Part shown: in pieces, positions 1-9,712 of the stretch | Layout of the letters: every line of letters begins with the position of its first letter | How positions within the stretch are numbered: position 1 is the stretch's first letter | Source: Clostridium sp. LS | GTDB taxonomy: Bacteria; Bacillota; Clostridia; Clostridiales; Clostridiaceae | DNA length: 64,000 nucleotides | Direction: 5' to 3' | Assembly: GCF_002760435.1 (NCBI RefSeq) | Contig: NZ_AUUU01000031.1 | Location: 1 to 64,000 of the forward strand | Made by a program: the position numbers and the translations under genes | The notes under the pieces: model-generated | Told to the model about the DNA's origin: nothing | The model's input: the letters and a program-made list of their open reading frames with translations, nothing else | Databases searched by the model: none

Positions 1-57
1 TCTAAAAAATGAGCCGCTACAAAACTAACTATGTTAGTTTTGCAACAGCCCCTTTTT
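1..57 (-). terminator. Terminator of the nup-deo operon
   Basis: Read on the minus strand just past the deoD stop codon, a long hairpin forms between GGCTGTTGCAAAACTAAC and GTTAGTTTTGTAGCGGCTC with a 3-nt loop, followed by a run of T. This is a typical Rho-independent terminator and would end the long leftward nucleoside operon. Confidence 0.8.
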
Positions 58-67
58 TGTATTAAAT

Positions 68-781
68 TTATTTATCCAATTTAACAATTGTTTCTAAAGC
101 AACTTCCATCATGTTTGTAAAAGTTTTTTGCCTTTCTTCTGCACTTGTAACTTCTCCAGTTACAAAATGATCACTTACTGTAAGTAATGCTAGTGCATTA
201 ACACCAAATTTAGCCGCGATTGTATATAATGCTGCTGCTTCCATTTCTACTCCTAAGCAGCCGAACTTAGCCCATTTCTTCCAGTCTTCATTATCATCAC
301 CATAAAATACATCTGAACTATATATACTTCCTACCTTTGGATCAAATCCTTTTTCAACTGCAATATCATATGCTGGTTTTAATAATTCAAAACTCGCTGT
401 TGGAGCATATGTTCTTCCTTGAAATCTTACTAAGTTAAGATTTGAGTCTGTTGAAGCTGACATTGCAATAATAAGGTCTCTAACCTTAACCTTTTCACTA
501 TATCCTCCACAAGTTCCAACTCTAATAAGGTTTTTAGCTCCATAACTTTGTATTAGCTCATTAACATATATAGAGATTGATGGTATACCCATTCCAGTTC
601 CTTGAACTGATATTTTCTTTCCCTTATATGTTCCTGTAAATCCATACATGCCCCTAACTTCATTATAACATACTGCATTTTCTAAAAATGTTTCTGCAAT
701 AAACTTAGCTCTTAACGGATCTCCTGGTAGTAATACATTTTCTGCAATAGCACCTTCAGGTGCATTAATATGAACACTCAT
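68..781 (-). CDS. deoD: Purine-nucleoside phosphorylase, DeoD type
   Basis: Cytosolic hexameric PNP that splits purine (deoxy)nucleosides with phosphate into base and (deoxy)ribose-1-phosphate. At 237 aa it has the usual length of the family. Visible motifs are the phosphate-binding GDP-x-R at residues 20-24, GTGMGIPS at 61-68, R87, VEMEAAALY at 178-186 (ribose binding) and SDH at 203-205, where D204 matches the catalytic Asp of E. coli DeoD. The ATG is preceded by GGAGG. It is the last gene of the leftward nucleoside operon and is followed by a strong terminator. A second PNP of the unrelated-substrate (PunA) class lies at about 29 kb. Confidence 0.96.
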   Translation of the reverse strand: MSVHINAPEGAIAENVLLPGDPLRAKFIAETFLENAVCYNEVRGMYGFTGTYKGKKISVQGTGMGIPSISIYVNELIQSYGAKNLIRVGTCGGYSEKVKVRDLIIAMSASTDSNLNLVRFQGRTYAPTASFELLKPAYDIAVEKGFDPKVGSIYSSDVFYGDDNEDWKKWAKFGCLGVEMEAAALYTIAAKFGVNALALLTVSDHFVTGEVTSAEERQKTFTNMMEVALETIVKLDK

Positions 782-801
782 TTTGTTACCTCCAAATTTA
801 T

Positions 802-936
802 TCAGTTAACAGTTAACAATTTACAGTTAGCAGTTAAGGAAAAAATTCCTTTCAGGAATTTTGTATTTAAATTTTATTCAAATTACGTAGTAATTTGCTC
901 CTTAACTGTGAACTGTGACTGTAAATTGTGAACTAT
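802..936. repeat. Palindromic intergenic repeat, family A copy 1
   Basis: Fills the cdd-deoD gap. One end carries repeated CAGTTAACAGTTAAC-like words, the other end the inverse (AACTGTGAACTGTGACTGT, then AAATTGTGAACT). The centre holds a small hairpin, AAATTCC...GGAATTT. The whole can fold into one long stem. The cdd stop codon sits exactly at the element border. Related elements occur at 1358, 2703, 4149, 16509, 28920 and 53890. Confidence 0.8.
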
Positions 937-1338
937 TTATAGTTTTCCCAGTGCTTCTTTCTTGAAAGCCCCCGGTAAAATATCATCCATACTTTTAACT
1001 ATATAATCATCTTCACTTTTAGCTATTATTATTTTAACATCCTCGCTTCCAAATTCTACAATTACTTGACGGCATATTCCACAAGGGTAAGTATATTCTT
1101 CCAAACTTCCAACTACTGCTACAGCTTTTATTTTTGTTTCGCCTTCAGATATTCCTTTAAATATTCCAGTTCTTTCAGCACAATTAGTAGCTCCAAATGA
1201 TGCATTTTCTATATTACATCCACCATAAATTTTGCCGCTTTCAAAAAGCACAGCAGCTCCAACCTTAAAATCGGAATAAGGCGAGTATGCCCTATTTCTA
1301 TAATCTAAAGCTACTTTTATAAGTTCTTTATAATCCAT
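937..1338 (-). CDS. cdd: Cytidine deaminase
   Basis: Zinc enzyme that deaminates cytidine and deoxycytidine to uridine and deoxyuridine, feeding the pyrimidine phosphorylase encoded two genes upstream. The 133-aa length fits the tetrameric short form. The zinc site is visible as C53-A-E55 (E55 the proton shuttle) and P85-C-x-x-C89. The ATG follows a GGGGGG-type ribosome binding site. It lies between deoB and deoD with palindromic repeats in both gaps, all on the same strand. Confidence 0.96.
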   Translation of the reverse strand: MDYKELIKVALDYRNRAYSPYSDFKVGAAVLFESGKIYGGCNIENASFGATNCAERTGIFKGISEGETKIKAVAVVGSLEEYTYPCGICRQVIVEFGSEDVKIIIAKSEDDYIVKSMDDILPGAFKKEALGKL

Positions 1339-1357
1339 AAAATTCCCCCCTTTAACT

Positions 1358-1504
1358 CAGTTAACAGTTAACAGTTAACAAGTAACAGTTAACAGTTTAT
1401 TGATGAAACCCTTTTAGGATTTCCCTTAATTCACTACTCCGGTGCACCTTTTATTTGTGTCATTTTTCTAAACTCAATTGAGTATATCCCTTAAATGTTA
1501 ATTA
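1358..1504. repeat. Palindromic intergenic repeat, family A copy 2 (degenerate)
   Basis: Sits between deoB and cdd. The cdd-proximal end has at least three tandem CAGTTAACAGTTAAC-like words. The centre has the family's AAAccCttttaGGATTT hairpin word. The deoB-proximal end is decayed (TTAATTATCAACTATTGGCTG). The deoB stop codon lies at the border. Confidence 0.65.
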
Positions 1505-2683
1505 TCAACTATTGGCTGTTATCTGCTTTAAGAAGCTTTCCCCATTCTTTATTTTTTCTACATTTAATATTTCTGCTAATGTTTGCCCCATGTCTGCAAA
1601 AGAATTTCTAGTTCCTAAATTAACATTTTCTCTTAAGCTCTTTCCATATGCTAAAAACGGAACATATTCTCTGCTATGATCTGTTCCTGGCATTGTAGGA
1701 TCACAGCCATGATCTGCTGTGATAAATAAAATATCACTTTCCTTCATCGAATCAATAATTTCCTTTAACCTAACATCGAATTCTTCTAAACCATTGGCAT
1801 ATGCTTTAAAATCATTTCGGTGACCCCATTTCATATCGAAATCAACCAAATTAGTAAATATTAATCCTCTATTGTCTTTTTTCATGTACTCTATGGTTTT
1901 ATCTACGCCATCCATGTTATCTTTAGTATGAATTGCTTCCGTAATTCCTTGACCACAGAAAATATCTTCTATTTTACCAACAGCAATTACATCCAAACTA
2001 CTATTTTTAATTTTATTTAAAACAGTATCATGCGGAGGCATTAATGAGAAGTCTCTTCTATTTGGAGTCCGTGTAAAATTCCCTGGTTCTCCAAGGAAAG
2101 GTCTTGCTATTACTCTTGCAACAGCGTGTTCTCCTTTTAACATTTCCCTTGCTATCTCACACATTTTATATAATTCACTTAAAGGAACTACTTCCTCGTG
2201 AGCTGCTATTTGAAAAACACTATCTGCTGATGTATAAACAATAACACTACCGTTTTTCATTTGTTCTTCACCTAGCTCATCTAATATAGCTGTACCTGAT
2301 GCTGGTTTATTTCCTATAACCTTTCTTCCAGTTAATCTTTCAAATTGTTCAATCAAATCATTTGGAAAACCATTGGGGTAAGTTGGAAAAGCTACTTCTG
2401 ATACAATACCACCCATTTCCCAATGACCTGTTGTCGTATCTTTACCATTGGATGCTTCGCTAAATCTTGCATAGCATCCTAATGGTGTTTCACACTTTTC
2501 CACACCTGCAATACCTTCAATATTTCCAAGCCCCAGCTTAACCATGTTAGGTAAGTTTAATCCGCCTACTGCCTTAGATATATTTCCAATTGTATTTGCG
2601 CCAACATCTCCAAACTTCTCAGCATCTGGCATTGCTCCCATGCCAACACTATCTAACACTATCCATATAACTCTATTTACCAT
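1505..2683 (-). CDS. deoB: Phosphopentomutase
   Basis: Alkaline-phosphatase-superfamily enzyme with two Mn ions that converts (deoxy)ribose-1-phosphate to the 5-phosphate. This links the nucleoside phosphorylases to DeoC and the pentose phosphate pathway. At 392 aa it is full length. The first metal Asp is D11 in the motif LDSVGMG. KDTTTGHWE at 81-89 holds the catalytic phosphothreonine, T85, the same number as in the Bacillus cereus enzyme. TADHGCDPT and TDHSREYVP near the C-terminus supply further metal ligands. The ATG has a GGGAGG site. It stands between pdp and cdd. Confidence 0.97.
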   Translation of the reverse strand: MVNRVIWIVLDSVGMGAMPDAEKFGDVGANTIGNISKAVGGLNLPNMVKLGLGNIEGIAGVEKCETPLGCYARFSEASNGKDTTTGHWEMGGIVSEVAFPTYPNGFPNDLIEQFERLTGRKVIGNKPASGTAILDELGEEQMKNGSVIVYTSADSVFQIAAHEEVVPLSELYKMCEIAREMLKGEHAVARVIARPFLGEPGNFTRTPNRRDFSLMPPHDTVLNKIKNSSLDVIAVGKIEDIFCGQGITEAIHTKDNMDGVDKTIEYMKKDNRGLIFTNLVDFDMKWGHRNDFKAYANGLEEFDVRLKEIIDSMKESDILFITADHGCDPTMPGTDHSREYVPFLAYGKSLRENVNLGTRNSFADMGQTLAEILNVEKIKNGESFLKQITANS

Positions 2684-2702
2684 TAAAAAACCTCCCTTTC
2701 TT

Positions 2703-2824
2703 CAGTTTACAGTTACCAGTGTACAGTTCACAGTTAAGGATGAAACACCAAATGTTTATAAAAATATATTTTAATTTCCTAGGAATTTGCATTTCAACTG
2801 TAACCAGTAAATTGTGAACTGTTA
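2703..2824. repeat. Palindromic intergenic repeat, family A copy 3
   Basis: Fills the pdp-deoB gap. One end reads CAGTTTACAGTTACCAGTG, the other AACTGTAACCAGTAAATTGTGAACTGTTAAC, so the ends are complementary. The family core 'aaggatgaaa...' is present. The TAG stop of pdp overlaps the outermost bases of the element. Confidence 0.78.
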
Positions 2825-2825
2825 A

Positions 2826-4130
2826 CTACTTAACAACTCCATATATCAAAGGAATATCTTTAGGACTTTCTTTTGCAATATGATAACTTTCAATTATATT
2901 TTTTCCTGCTTTTTCAATTTTACTTTCATCATTTGCATGTATATAAGCTAAAGTTTCACCTTTTAATACTTTATCTCCTCTTTTTTTGTTTAAAAGTACT
3001 CCAACGGCTAAATCCACAGAATCTTCTTTAGTGGCTCTTCCCGCACCAAGTTCCATTGCTATAAGACCTATATGCTGTGAATCAATTTTAGTAACGTAAC
3101 CGTCCTCTTCACTTTTTATTTCAACAATATGTTTTGCTTTTGGCAAAAGTTCAGTATTATCCACTTGATTAGGATTTCCGCCTTGAGAAGCAATAAATTC
3201 TTTTAATTTTACTAATGCTGATTTATCTTCAATAACTTTAAGTAGCATTTGCCTTGCTTCTTCTATAGTTTGCGCCTTTTCTGCTAATACTACCATATTA
3301 CTTCCAAGAGTTAAGCACAATTCTAATAAATCCTTGGGACCAGCACCATTTAATGTGTCTATAGCTTCTTTCACTTCTAATGCATTTCCAACGGCAAAAC
3401 CTAATGGTTGATCCATATCAGATATTACAGCTACTGTGTTTCTACCAACATTCTTTCCAATACTCACCATTGCCTCAGCAAGTTCTTTTGCATTTTCAAA
3501 AGATTTCATAAATGCTCCATCACCAATTTTAACATCTAGTACAATTGCATCTGCTCCAGCAGCTATTTTTTTACTCATTATACTTGATGATATAAGAGAT
3601 ATGTTTTCAACTGTTCCAGTTACATCCCTTAATGCATATAGTTTCTTATCTGCTGGTGCTAAATCTGCAGTTTGAGCCATAATTGCTATTTTATTCTCAT
3701 TTACATTTTTTATAAATTTATCTTCGCTTATTTCAACTGAAAATCCCTCAAAAGATTCTAATTTATCTATAGTACCACCAGTATGACCAAGGCCTCTTCC
3801 CGACATTTTTGCAACTGGGATTCCAAGGGCTGCAACCATTGGTGTAAGCACTAGCGTCGTGGTATCACCAACTCCGCCAGTACTATGTTTATCCACTTTT
3901 ATTCCTTCTATATTTGATAAGTCAAGAATATCTCCAGAATTAACCATTGCCATTGTAAGATCTGAAGTCTCTCTCATATTCATTTGTTGAAAACAAATTG
4001 CCATAAGTAGAGCTGAGACTTGATAATCTGGAATACTTCCTTCTGTATAATTTTGTACAAAAAAATTAATTTCTTCTGTAGTAAGCTCCTGACCATTTCT
4101 TTTTTTACTTATAATATCTATCATCTTCAT
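2826..4130 (-). CDS. pdp: Pyrimidine-nucleoside phosphorylase
   Basis: Cytosolic enzyme that phosphorolyses uridine, deoxyuridine and thymidine to base and (deoxy)ribose-1-phosphate. At 434 aa it matches the Bacillus Pdp/thymidine phosphorylase family. Phosphate-loop residues [12 protein letters not shown] are at 81-92, and the family signature [17 protein letters not shown] follows at about 115-131. After the central alpha/beta domain the C-terminal PYNP domain is complete. The ATG at 4130 has GGGTGAT upstream. The gene order deoC-pdp-deoB supports the role. Thymidine phosphorylase (DeoA) is the alternative name, but the Gram-positive enzymes usually accept both substrates. Confidence 0.95.
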   Translation of the reverse strand: MKMIDIISKKRNGQELTTEEINFFVQNYTEGSIPDYQVSALLMAICFQQMNMRETSDLTMAMVNSGDILDLSNIEGIKVDKHSTGGVGDTTTLVLTPMVAALGIPVAKMSGRGLGHTGGTIDKLESFEGFSVEISEDKFIKNVNENKIAIMAQTADLAPADKKLYALRDVTGTVENISLISSSIMSKKIAAGADAIVLDVKIGDGAFMKSFENAKELAEAMVSIGKNVGRNTVAVISDMDQPLGFAVGNALEVKEAIDTLNGAGPKDLLELCLTLGSNMVVLAEKAQTIEEARQMLLKVIEDKSALVKLKEFIASQGGNPNQVDNTELLPKAKHIVEIKSEEDGYVTKIDSQHIGLIAMELGAGRATKEDSVDLAVGVLLNKKRGDKVLKGETLAYIHANDESKIEKAGKNIIESYHIAKESPKDIPLIYGVVK

Positions 4131-4148
4131 AAAATCACCCCGTTAATT

Positions 4149-4182
4149 CAGTTAACAGTTAACAATTAACAGTTAACAGTTA
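4149..4182. repeat. Family A half-element (tandem GTTAACAGTTAAC words)
   Basis: Upstream of pdp, in the deoC-pdp gap, three near-identical copies of CAGTTAACAGTTAACAATT stand in tandem. The matching inverted end is not recognisable, so this looks like one terminal array of the repeat without its partner. The remaining 80 bases to deoC are AT-rich and featureless. Confidence 0.7.
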
Positions 4183-4264
4183 TACCTGGTTATATATTTT
4201 TAATATTTAATTGTTTATATGCTATTATCCTTAATTTTCTTATATTTTTCAACAATAAATATAA

Positions 4265-4915
4265 TTACTTACTTTCATTAACTATAGCGATACTTGCGCT
4301 AGCACCTATTCTACTTGCGCCTGCATTTATCATCTCCATTGCTGTCTTAAAGTCCCTAATTCCTCCTGATGCTTTAACACCTAGACTTTCCCCAACTGTC
4401 TTTCTCATAAGCGCAATATCCTCTTTTGTTGCACCTCCAGATCCAAATCCAGTTGATGTTTTAACAAAATCAGCCTTTGCCTCTTTAGCTATTTCACAAG
4501 CTTTAACTTTTTCTTCATCAGTTAATAAACAAGTTTCAATTATTACTTTTACAATTGCTTTTCCTTTCGCAGCATTAACCACTGCTTCAATATCCTCTTT
4601 AAGAAGTGTATAATTTTTCTCTTTAAGCGCTCCCACATTTATAACCATGTCAATTTCACTAGCACCATTTCTAATAGCCTCTGAGGTTTCAAATGCTTTT
4701 GATTCTTTAGTCATAGCTCCTAGTGGAAATCCAACTACTACACAAGTTTTTACATCATTTCCTGCAAGTTCAGTGCTTACTAATTTTGCGTAACATCCAT
4801 TTACACAAACAGATGCAAATTTATATTCTTTCGCTTCTTTACAAAGCTTCTTTACATCCTCTACAGTTGCCTCTGGCTTTAATATTGTGTGATCTATATA
4901 TTTAGCTATATCCAT
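4265..4915 (-). CDS. deoC: Deoxyribose-phosphate aldolase
   Basis: Class I aldolase cleaving 2-deoxyribose-5-phosphate to acetaldehyde and glyceraldehyde-3-phosphate, the exit step of deoxynucleoside breakdown. At 216 aa it is full length. K152 in [14 protein letters not shown] is the Schiff-base lysine, K181 in KASGGIR is the second catalytic lysine, and D89 in EIDMVIN completes the site. The start has AGGAGAG upstream. It is the first enzyme gene after the transporter genes, 27 nt behind nupQ. Confidence 0.97.
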   Translation of the reverse strand: MDIAKYIDHTILKPEATVEDVKKLCKEAKEYKFASVCVNGCYAKLVSTELAGNDVKTCVVVGFPLGAMTKESKAFETSEAIRNGASEIDMVINVGALKEKNYTLLKEDIEAVVNAAKGKAIVKVIIETCLLTDEEKVKACEIAKEAKADFVKTSTGFGSGGATKEDIALMRKTVGESLGVKASGGIRDFKTAMEMINAGASRIGASASIAIVNESK

Positions 4916-4942
4916 TTTTTTATCTCTCCTTATTAGTTATTA

Positions 4943-5827
4943 TTAACGACTTCCTTTTTCATATGGTACTCCATCAGCCTTTGGCGCAACTGACTTCCCA
5001 ACAAAAAGAATTAAAACTACTATTGTTAAAATATATGGCAGCATTGCAAGAATTTGTGAAGGTATAGCAAAGCTTCCACCACCTAATACAACAGTCAATG
5101 CTTGAGCAAATCCAAATAATATACAAGCTCCATATGCACCTTGTGGAGTCCATTTTCCAAAAATAACTGCAGCTAATGCAATAAATCCTTGACCACTGAT
5201 TGCAGTTGGAGTAAATTGAGCAATTATTGCAAGTGTCATAGATGCTCCTCCAAATCCAGCTAATATTCCAGAAATTATTACGCATACATAACGAATTTTA
5301 GTTACACTAATTCCAAGAGTATCTGCAGCTGCAGGATGTTCTCCTACTGCACGTATACGAAGTCCCCATTTAGTTTTGTATAAAATAAACCATGTAACAA
5401 CTGTAATTATAATTGCTAAGAAAACTGTAATATCTTCACCAAATATTTTAGGTAATTTAGTAGGAACTGGCTTAGTCATAGTAGCGCCTTCAAATAATAA
5501 TCTGCACAAAAATAGAGAAAAACCAGAACCTAAAAGATTTATAGCAATACCAGATATTGTTTGGTCTGCCTTAAAGGTCACAGAAGCAACTGCATGTAAC
5601 AATGCTATAATTCCTCCTGAAATTCCTGCTGCAAGAAAACCAAGCCATGCATTACCAGTATAATATCCTACTGCAGCACCAGTAAAGGCACCTACAGTCA
5701 TCATACCTTCAATCCCAATATTTACAACTCCTGAACGTTCAGAAACAACACCTCCCAATGCTCCAAAAATCAGTGGCGAAGAATACATTAAGGTAATTCC
5801 TATTAGTAATGTTATGCTATTTAACAT
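4943..5827 (-). CDS. nupQ: Nucleoside ABC transporter permease (NupQ/YufQ type)
   Basis: Integral membrane subunit of the BPD_transp_2 family (like branched-chain amino acid and ribose permeases), with about eight hydrophobic segments. The N-terminal segment contains the family pattern GALGGVVSERSGVVNIGIEG. The chosen start is the ATG at 5827, with AGAGGTG spaced six bases before it. A GTG three codons upstream overlaps that site and is less likely. The gene overlaps the end of nupP by 11 nt, which suggests translational coupling. Together with nupP and nupO it forms a guanosine/general nucleoside importer as known for B. subtilis NupNOPQ. Confidence 0.9.
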   Translation of the reverse strand: MLNSITLLIGITLMYSSPLIFGALGGVVSERSGVVNIGIEGMMTVGAFTGAAVGYYTGNAWLGFLAAGISGGIIALLHAVASVTFKADQTISGIAINLLGSGFSLFLCRLLFEGATMTKPVPTKLPKIFGEDITVFLAIIITVVTWFILYKTKWGLRIRAVGEHPAAADTLGISVTKIRYVCVIISGILAGFGGASMTLAIIAQFTPTAISGQGFIALAAVIFGKWTPQGAYGACILFGFAQALTVVLGGGSFAIPSQILAMLPYILTIVVLILFVGKSVAPKADGVPYEKGSR

Positions 5828-6944
5828 TTTTTTCACCTCTCTTCAAAAGTCTATCAGCTAAAATAGGCACAATTTTAGTCAACGCAACAAAAAATACGAT
5901 GGTTCCTATCATGATATTAATTATTTCTGATGGCGCACCTATTTCGGATTGTACTGATTGACCTCCATATAATAATCCTCCATAAAGTAATCCTCCAAAT
6001 ATACATCCAATTGGTGAACTTCCTGCAATTAATGCAACTGATAATCCATTAAAACCATAATTCTCAAAAGCAGCCATAGTAGATAATTTGTGTGGAGCAG
6101 TTCCTGTAATAATTAATGCACCTGCAAGTCCTGATAATGCACCTGCAATTATCATTGATTGAACTATATTACGATCAACATTTATTCCAGCAAATTCCGC
6201 TGCATCTTTATTTAGTCCAACTGCACGTAATTCATATCCTTTAGCTGATTTATATAATAAAATTGATATTAACACAGCCATTATAATAGCAACAACAATT
6301 CCAATATTTACATCAGTCTTTATTAAAACTTCTGAAAGCCATTTATTATGTGAAAGAGATTCTATTCCAGCATCAGTAGTTTTCCAATTTCCAAGTATCA
6401 TAGTAAAACCAGATTCATTAATAGGGTAAGTACTTGTTGAGTCTGGTTGATGAAATACATCAGTTGCTACAATAAAATTAGATAAATAAAGTGCAATCCA
6501 ATTCAACATTATACTTGTGATAACTTCATGTATTCCAAATTTAGCTTTAAGTATTCCTACTATACCTCCAAATATAGCCCCGGCTGCAACACCTGCCAAA
6601 ATTACTACTGGAATTTCGAGTACTGCAGGCAAGTTTAATTTGATTCCAACTATTGTTGAAGCAATTGTACCTGCTATATATTGGCCTTCTGCTCCAATAT
6701 TGAATAAACCTGTTTTAAATGCAAATGCAACACTAAGACCAGTTAAAATAATTGGTGTAGCCTTAATTATTGTATTTGATATATACTTAGGTCTTGAAAA
6801 AATTCCATTAAAAAGTGCACTAAAAGCATCTATTGAATTATATCCTGCTAAACTAAGCACTATTGCAGAAACAACAAATCCAAAAAATATTGCAATAAAT
6901 GTTGCAGTGACTGGCTTTTTAAGAATCTTTGTTACTGTATTCAT
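5817..6944 (-). CDS. nupP: Nucleoside ABC transporter permease (NupP/YufP type)
   Basis: Second membrane subunit of the nucleoside importer, 375 aa, with about nine hydrophobic segments. A characteristic TGLFNIGAEGQYIAG stretch near residue 80-95 is the counterpart of the same motif in NupQ. The ATG has AGGAGGT upstream. Its 5' end overlaps nupO by 26 nt, so the three transporter genes are tightly coupled. Without the binding protein and ATPase beside it, the family alone would only say sugar or nucleoside permease. Confidence 0.9.
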   Translation of the reverse strand: MNTVTKILKKPVTATFIAIFFGFVVSAIVLSLAGYNSIDAFSALFNGIFSRPKYISNTIIKATPIILTGLSVAFAFKTGLFNIGAEGQYIAGTIASTIVGIKLNLPAVLEIPVVILAGVAAGAIFGGIVGILKAKFGIHEVITSIMLNWIALYLSNFIVATDVFHQPDSTSTYPINESGFTMILGNWKTTDAGIESLSHNKWLSEVLIKTDVNIGIVVAIIMAVLISILLYKSAKGYELRAVGLNKDAAEFAGINVDRNIVQSMIIAGALSGLAGALIITGTAPHKLSTMAAFENYGFNGLSVALIAGSSPIGCIFGGLLYGGLLYGGQSVQSEIGAPSEIINIMIGTIVFFVALTKIVPILADRLLKRGEKNVK

Positions 6945-8469
6945 TTTGTTTACCTCCTGCCATTAATAAACCTATTGTATTCTCATCAACTTCTCCTTGC
7001 TTAAATGTATCCACAATAGTTCCAGAATAAATTACAGCTATAGTATCAGAAACATTCATAACTTCATCAAGTTCAAAGGAAACTAAAAGTACAGCCTTTC
7101 CATTATCTCTTTCCCTAATTAATGTTTTATGAACATATTCAATAGCCCCCACATCTAAACCACGAGTTGGCTGTACTGCAATTAGTAAATCTGGATCATT
7201 AGCTACTTCTCTTGCAATTATAACTTTTTGCTGGTTTCCTCCAGATAATCCTCTAACAGGAGCTAATTCACAGTTATCAGGTCTTACGTCATATTGTTTT
7301 ATCATATCTTTAGTATGAGAAATAATTGCATCTTTATTTAGAAAACCTTTTTTACTATAAGGCTCACTATTATATTTTTCTATTACAACATTCTCCGCAA
7401 CAGTAAAATCCAATACAAGTCCACGCTTTTGTCTATCTTCATGTATTGTTGAAACTTTATGCTTAATAACATTTTCTGTACTAGTATTTTGTATTTCTTC
7501 TCCATTTATTTTAATGGTACCGCTTTCACACTTTATTAGACATGTAATTGCTTCAATTAATTCCTTTTGCCCATTTCCATCAATGCCCGCAATACCAACA
7601 ATTTCTCCTTTATGTACCTTAAGTGATAAGTTTTTAACTGCATCTAACTTTCTTTCATCCTTTACAGTTAAATTTTCTATTTCAAATACAACTTCTTTTG
7701 GATTTGCTGGTTTTTTATCAACAGTCAGCTTAACCGCATGCCCTACCATCATCGTAGCAAGCTCTTCCTCTGTTACATCGTTAACATTAACTGTGTCAAT
7801 ATATTTTCCTCTACGAATAATTGTACAAACATCAGAGGACTCTTTAATTTCTTTTAATTTATGTGTAATTATAATTATTGTTTTTCCATCAGCAATAAGA
7901 TTATTCATAATTTCTATCAAATCTTTAATTTCCTGAGGAGTGAGTACTGCAGTCGGTTCATCTAATATTAGCAAATCAGCACCTCTATATAATGCCTTTA
8001 ATATTTCAACACGTTGCTGCATTCCCACTGAAATATCTTCAATTTTTGCATCTGGATCTACTTCTAATCCATATTTTTTTACAATACTTACTATATCTTG
8101 GCGCGCCTTTTTCATATCCAATATTCCAAATTTACTTGTAATTTCGCTGCCTAATACAATATTTTGCGTAACCGTGAAATTTTCAACTAGCATAAAGTGT
8201 TGGTGAACCATCCCAATTCCATTTTCAATTGCTATGTTAGGATTTTTTACATTTACTTTTTCACCATTAAGATAGATTTCTCCTTGGTCGGCTTGATATA
8301 GCCCATAAAGTACATTCATTAGCGTACTTTTACCTGCTCCATTTTCTCCTAATAGTGCATGAATAGTACCTTTTTTGATATTAAGATTAATATCATCTAA
8401 GGCACAGAATGAACCAAACATTTTTGTAATACCACGCATTTGCACTGCATATTCTTTACTAACTTCCAC
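6919..8469 (-). CDS. nupO: Nucleoside ABC transporter ATPase, two ABC domains (NupO/YufO type)
   Basis: Tandem ABC ATPase of 516 aa that powers the nucleoside importer. The first domain has Walker A GENGAGKS at 41-48, signature ISVGMQQ and Walker B LLILDEPTAVL. The second domain has a degenerate Walker A (GIDGNGQKE near 294) but a good signature LSGGNQQK, as usual in the sugar/nucleoside class of fused ATPases. The start is a GTG at 8469, with GGGAGG seven bases upstream. A 100-nt gap containing a hairpin separates it from nupN. Confidence 0.92.
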   Translation of the reverse strand: MEVSKEYAVQMRGITKMFGSFCALDDINLNIKKGTIHALLGENGAGKSTLMNVLYGLYQADQGEIYLNGEKVNVKNPNIAIENGIGMVHQHFMLVENFTVTQNIVLGSEITSKFGILDMKKARQDIVSIVKKYGLEVDPDAKIEDISVGMQQRVEILKALYRGADLLILDEPTAVLTPQEIKDLIEIMNNLIADGKTIIIITHKLKEIKESSDVCTIIRRGKYIDTVNVNDVTEEELATMMVGHAVKLTVDKKPANPKEVVFEIENLTVKDERKLDAVKNLSLKVHKGEIVGIAGIDGNGQKELIEAITCLIKCESGTIKINGEEIQNTSTENVIKHKVSTIHEDRQKRGLVLDFTVAENVVIEKYNSEPYSKKGFLNKDAIISHTKDMIKQYDVRPDNCELAPVRGLSGGNQQKVIIAREVANDPDLLIAVQPTRGLDVGAIEYVHKTLIRERDNGKAVLLVSFELDEVMNVSDTIAVIYSGTIVDTFKQGEVDENTIGLLMAGGKQNEYSNKDS

Positions 8470-8489
8470 ACCAAGTCCTCCCTTAATTT

Positions 8490-8531
8490 AGATGCTTTGC
8501 TAACAATAGAAAACTTGTCAACAAAGCATCT
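8490..8531 (-). other. Hairpin between nupN and nupO
   Basis: AGATGCTTTG and CAAAGCATCT form a 10-bp perfect stem (longer with a bulge). On the minus strand there is no proper T-run after it. It may therefore protect or process the nupN message, giving more binding protein than transporter, rather than terminate fully. This role is inferred. Confidence 0.55.
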
Positions 8532-8569
8532 TTATTTAAACATTGCTATATTTCTTGATTGTGCCTCAA

Positions 8570-9637
8570 TTACTTACCAAAAGAACTAAAAGTATCTTTA
8601 TTATAAGGTGGAACTATAGAACCATCTTTAATTTTATCTTGGATTGCCATAGCTGCTTTATATACTGCTGGGTCCATATTCTTATTTTCAGTTGGAATTC
8701 CTACTGCGTTTTCTTTTAACCCATAAGTAAATGTTTTTCCACCAATCTTAGTTCCATTCATAGCTTCCTTTGAAAGATTTTCAACTGCAACACCTGCTAA
8801 TTTTAATGCTGATGTTAAAACATTGTCAGGTGCTAAATACGCTTGGTCACGGTCAACACCTATTGCAAATTTATTGGCTTCTTTAGCTGCTTCAATTACA
8901 CCTGTACCTGCACCACCTGCTGCATGGAATACTATATCACATCCAGAAGAGAACATTTTAGATGCAATTGCTTTTCCTTTTGATGCATCAGAGAAACTTT
9001 CAGCATATTGAACATCTACAGTTATATCTTTACCCAATTCTTTTGCTGCATATTGTACCCCTGCTTGATATCCATATTGGAATTGATCTATTATATTACC
9101 TGTTATACCACCAACAAAACCTACTTTATTTGTCTTAGTTGTCTTTCCTGCAATATACCCTACTATAAATGATGGTTCTTGAGCTTTAAACATAACTCCT
9201 GTTACATTTGCTGGAGTATTATCTCCATACGAATTATCAACTATAGCATAATTAACATCTGGATTTTGTTTTGCTGACTTTGTTATCGCATCTGCCATTG
9301 CAAAACCAATACCCCATACTAATTTATTACCTCCATCAACGGCTTTATCTAAATTAGTAGCATAATCTGATTCTTGTTTAGATTCTAAGTAACTTACTTT
9401 TGCACCTTTATTATTTTTCTCAAAGCTTTGCAATCCTTCCCATGAAGATTGATTGAATGATTGGTCATTTACCCCACCAGTATCAGTTACCATAGCAACC
9501 TTATATTCTTTTTCAGTACCAGCACCTTTATCAGCTGTTCCTTTGTCAGCTGTGCCAGAACCACTTGATCCACATCCAGCAAATAATGTTACTGTTATTG
9601 CTGAAATAGCTAATAATGATAATATTCTTTTTTTCAT
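8570..9637 (-). CDS. nupN: BMP-family nucleoside-binding lipoprotein (NupN/BmpA type)
   Basis: Extracellular lipid-anchored receptor of the importer, 355 aa. It has a signal peptide with lipobox LFAGC, cysteine at residue 22, then a Gly/Ser/Thr-rich linker and a Bmp (basic membrane protein, PF02608) domain. That domain contains VAMVTDTGGVNDQSFNQSSW near the start and VGFVGGITGNIIDQFQYGY in the middle. The family binds purine nucleosides. The ATG has AGGAGGAAGG upstream. It is the first gene of the nucleoside operon and the most likely site of operon-level control. Confidence 0.93.
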   Translation of the reverse strand: MKKRILSLLAISAITVTLFAGCGSSGSGTADKGTADKGAGTEKEYKVAMVTDTGGVNDQSFNQSSWEGLQSFEKNNKGAKVSYLESKQESDYATNLDKAVDGGNKLVWGIGFAMADAITKSAKQNPDVNYAIVDNSYGDNTPANVTGVMFKAQEPSFIVGYIAGKTTKTNKVGFVGGITGNIIDQFQYGYQAGVQYAAKELGKDITVDVQYAESFSDASKGKAIASKMFSSGCDIVFHAAGGAGTGVIEAAKEANKFAIGVDRDQAYLAPDNVLTSALKLAGVAVENLSKEAMNGTKIGGKTFTYGLKENAVGIPTENKNMDPAVYKAAMAIQDKIKDGSIVPPYNKDTFSSFGK

Positions 9638-9671
9638 TAACCTTCCTCCTAAATATAATATTTAATATTTT

Positions 9672-9683
9672 AACTCATGAGTT
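9672..9683. promoter_or_regulatory. Palindrome upstream of nupN, possible operator
   Basis: AACTCATGAGTT is a perfect 12-bp palindrome 35 bp before the nupN start codon. It could be an operator or the core of a promoter-proximal hairpin. It lacks the central CG usual for LacI-family sites, so assignment to the neighbouring regulator is weak. Confidence 0.3.
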
Positions 9684-9712
9684 TATCATGACTTAAATTT
9701 AATAAAGCAGTT

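Noticed and set aside
1358..1420. Tandem GTTAACAGTTAAC words as a possible CRISPR or iteron array
   Set aside because: Unit length is 7-14 bp without spacers, no cas genes are near, and the words belong to the palindromic repeat family.
4974..5285. 103-codon minus-strand frame inside nupQ
   Set aside because: Out-of-frame shadow of nupQ, rich in Trp, Cys and Ser as expected from a shifted membrane protein frame.
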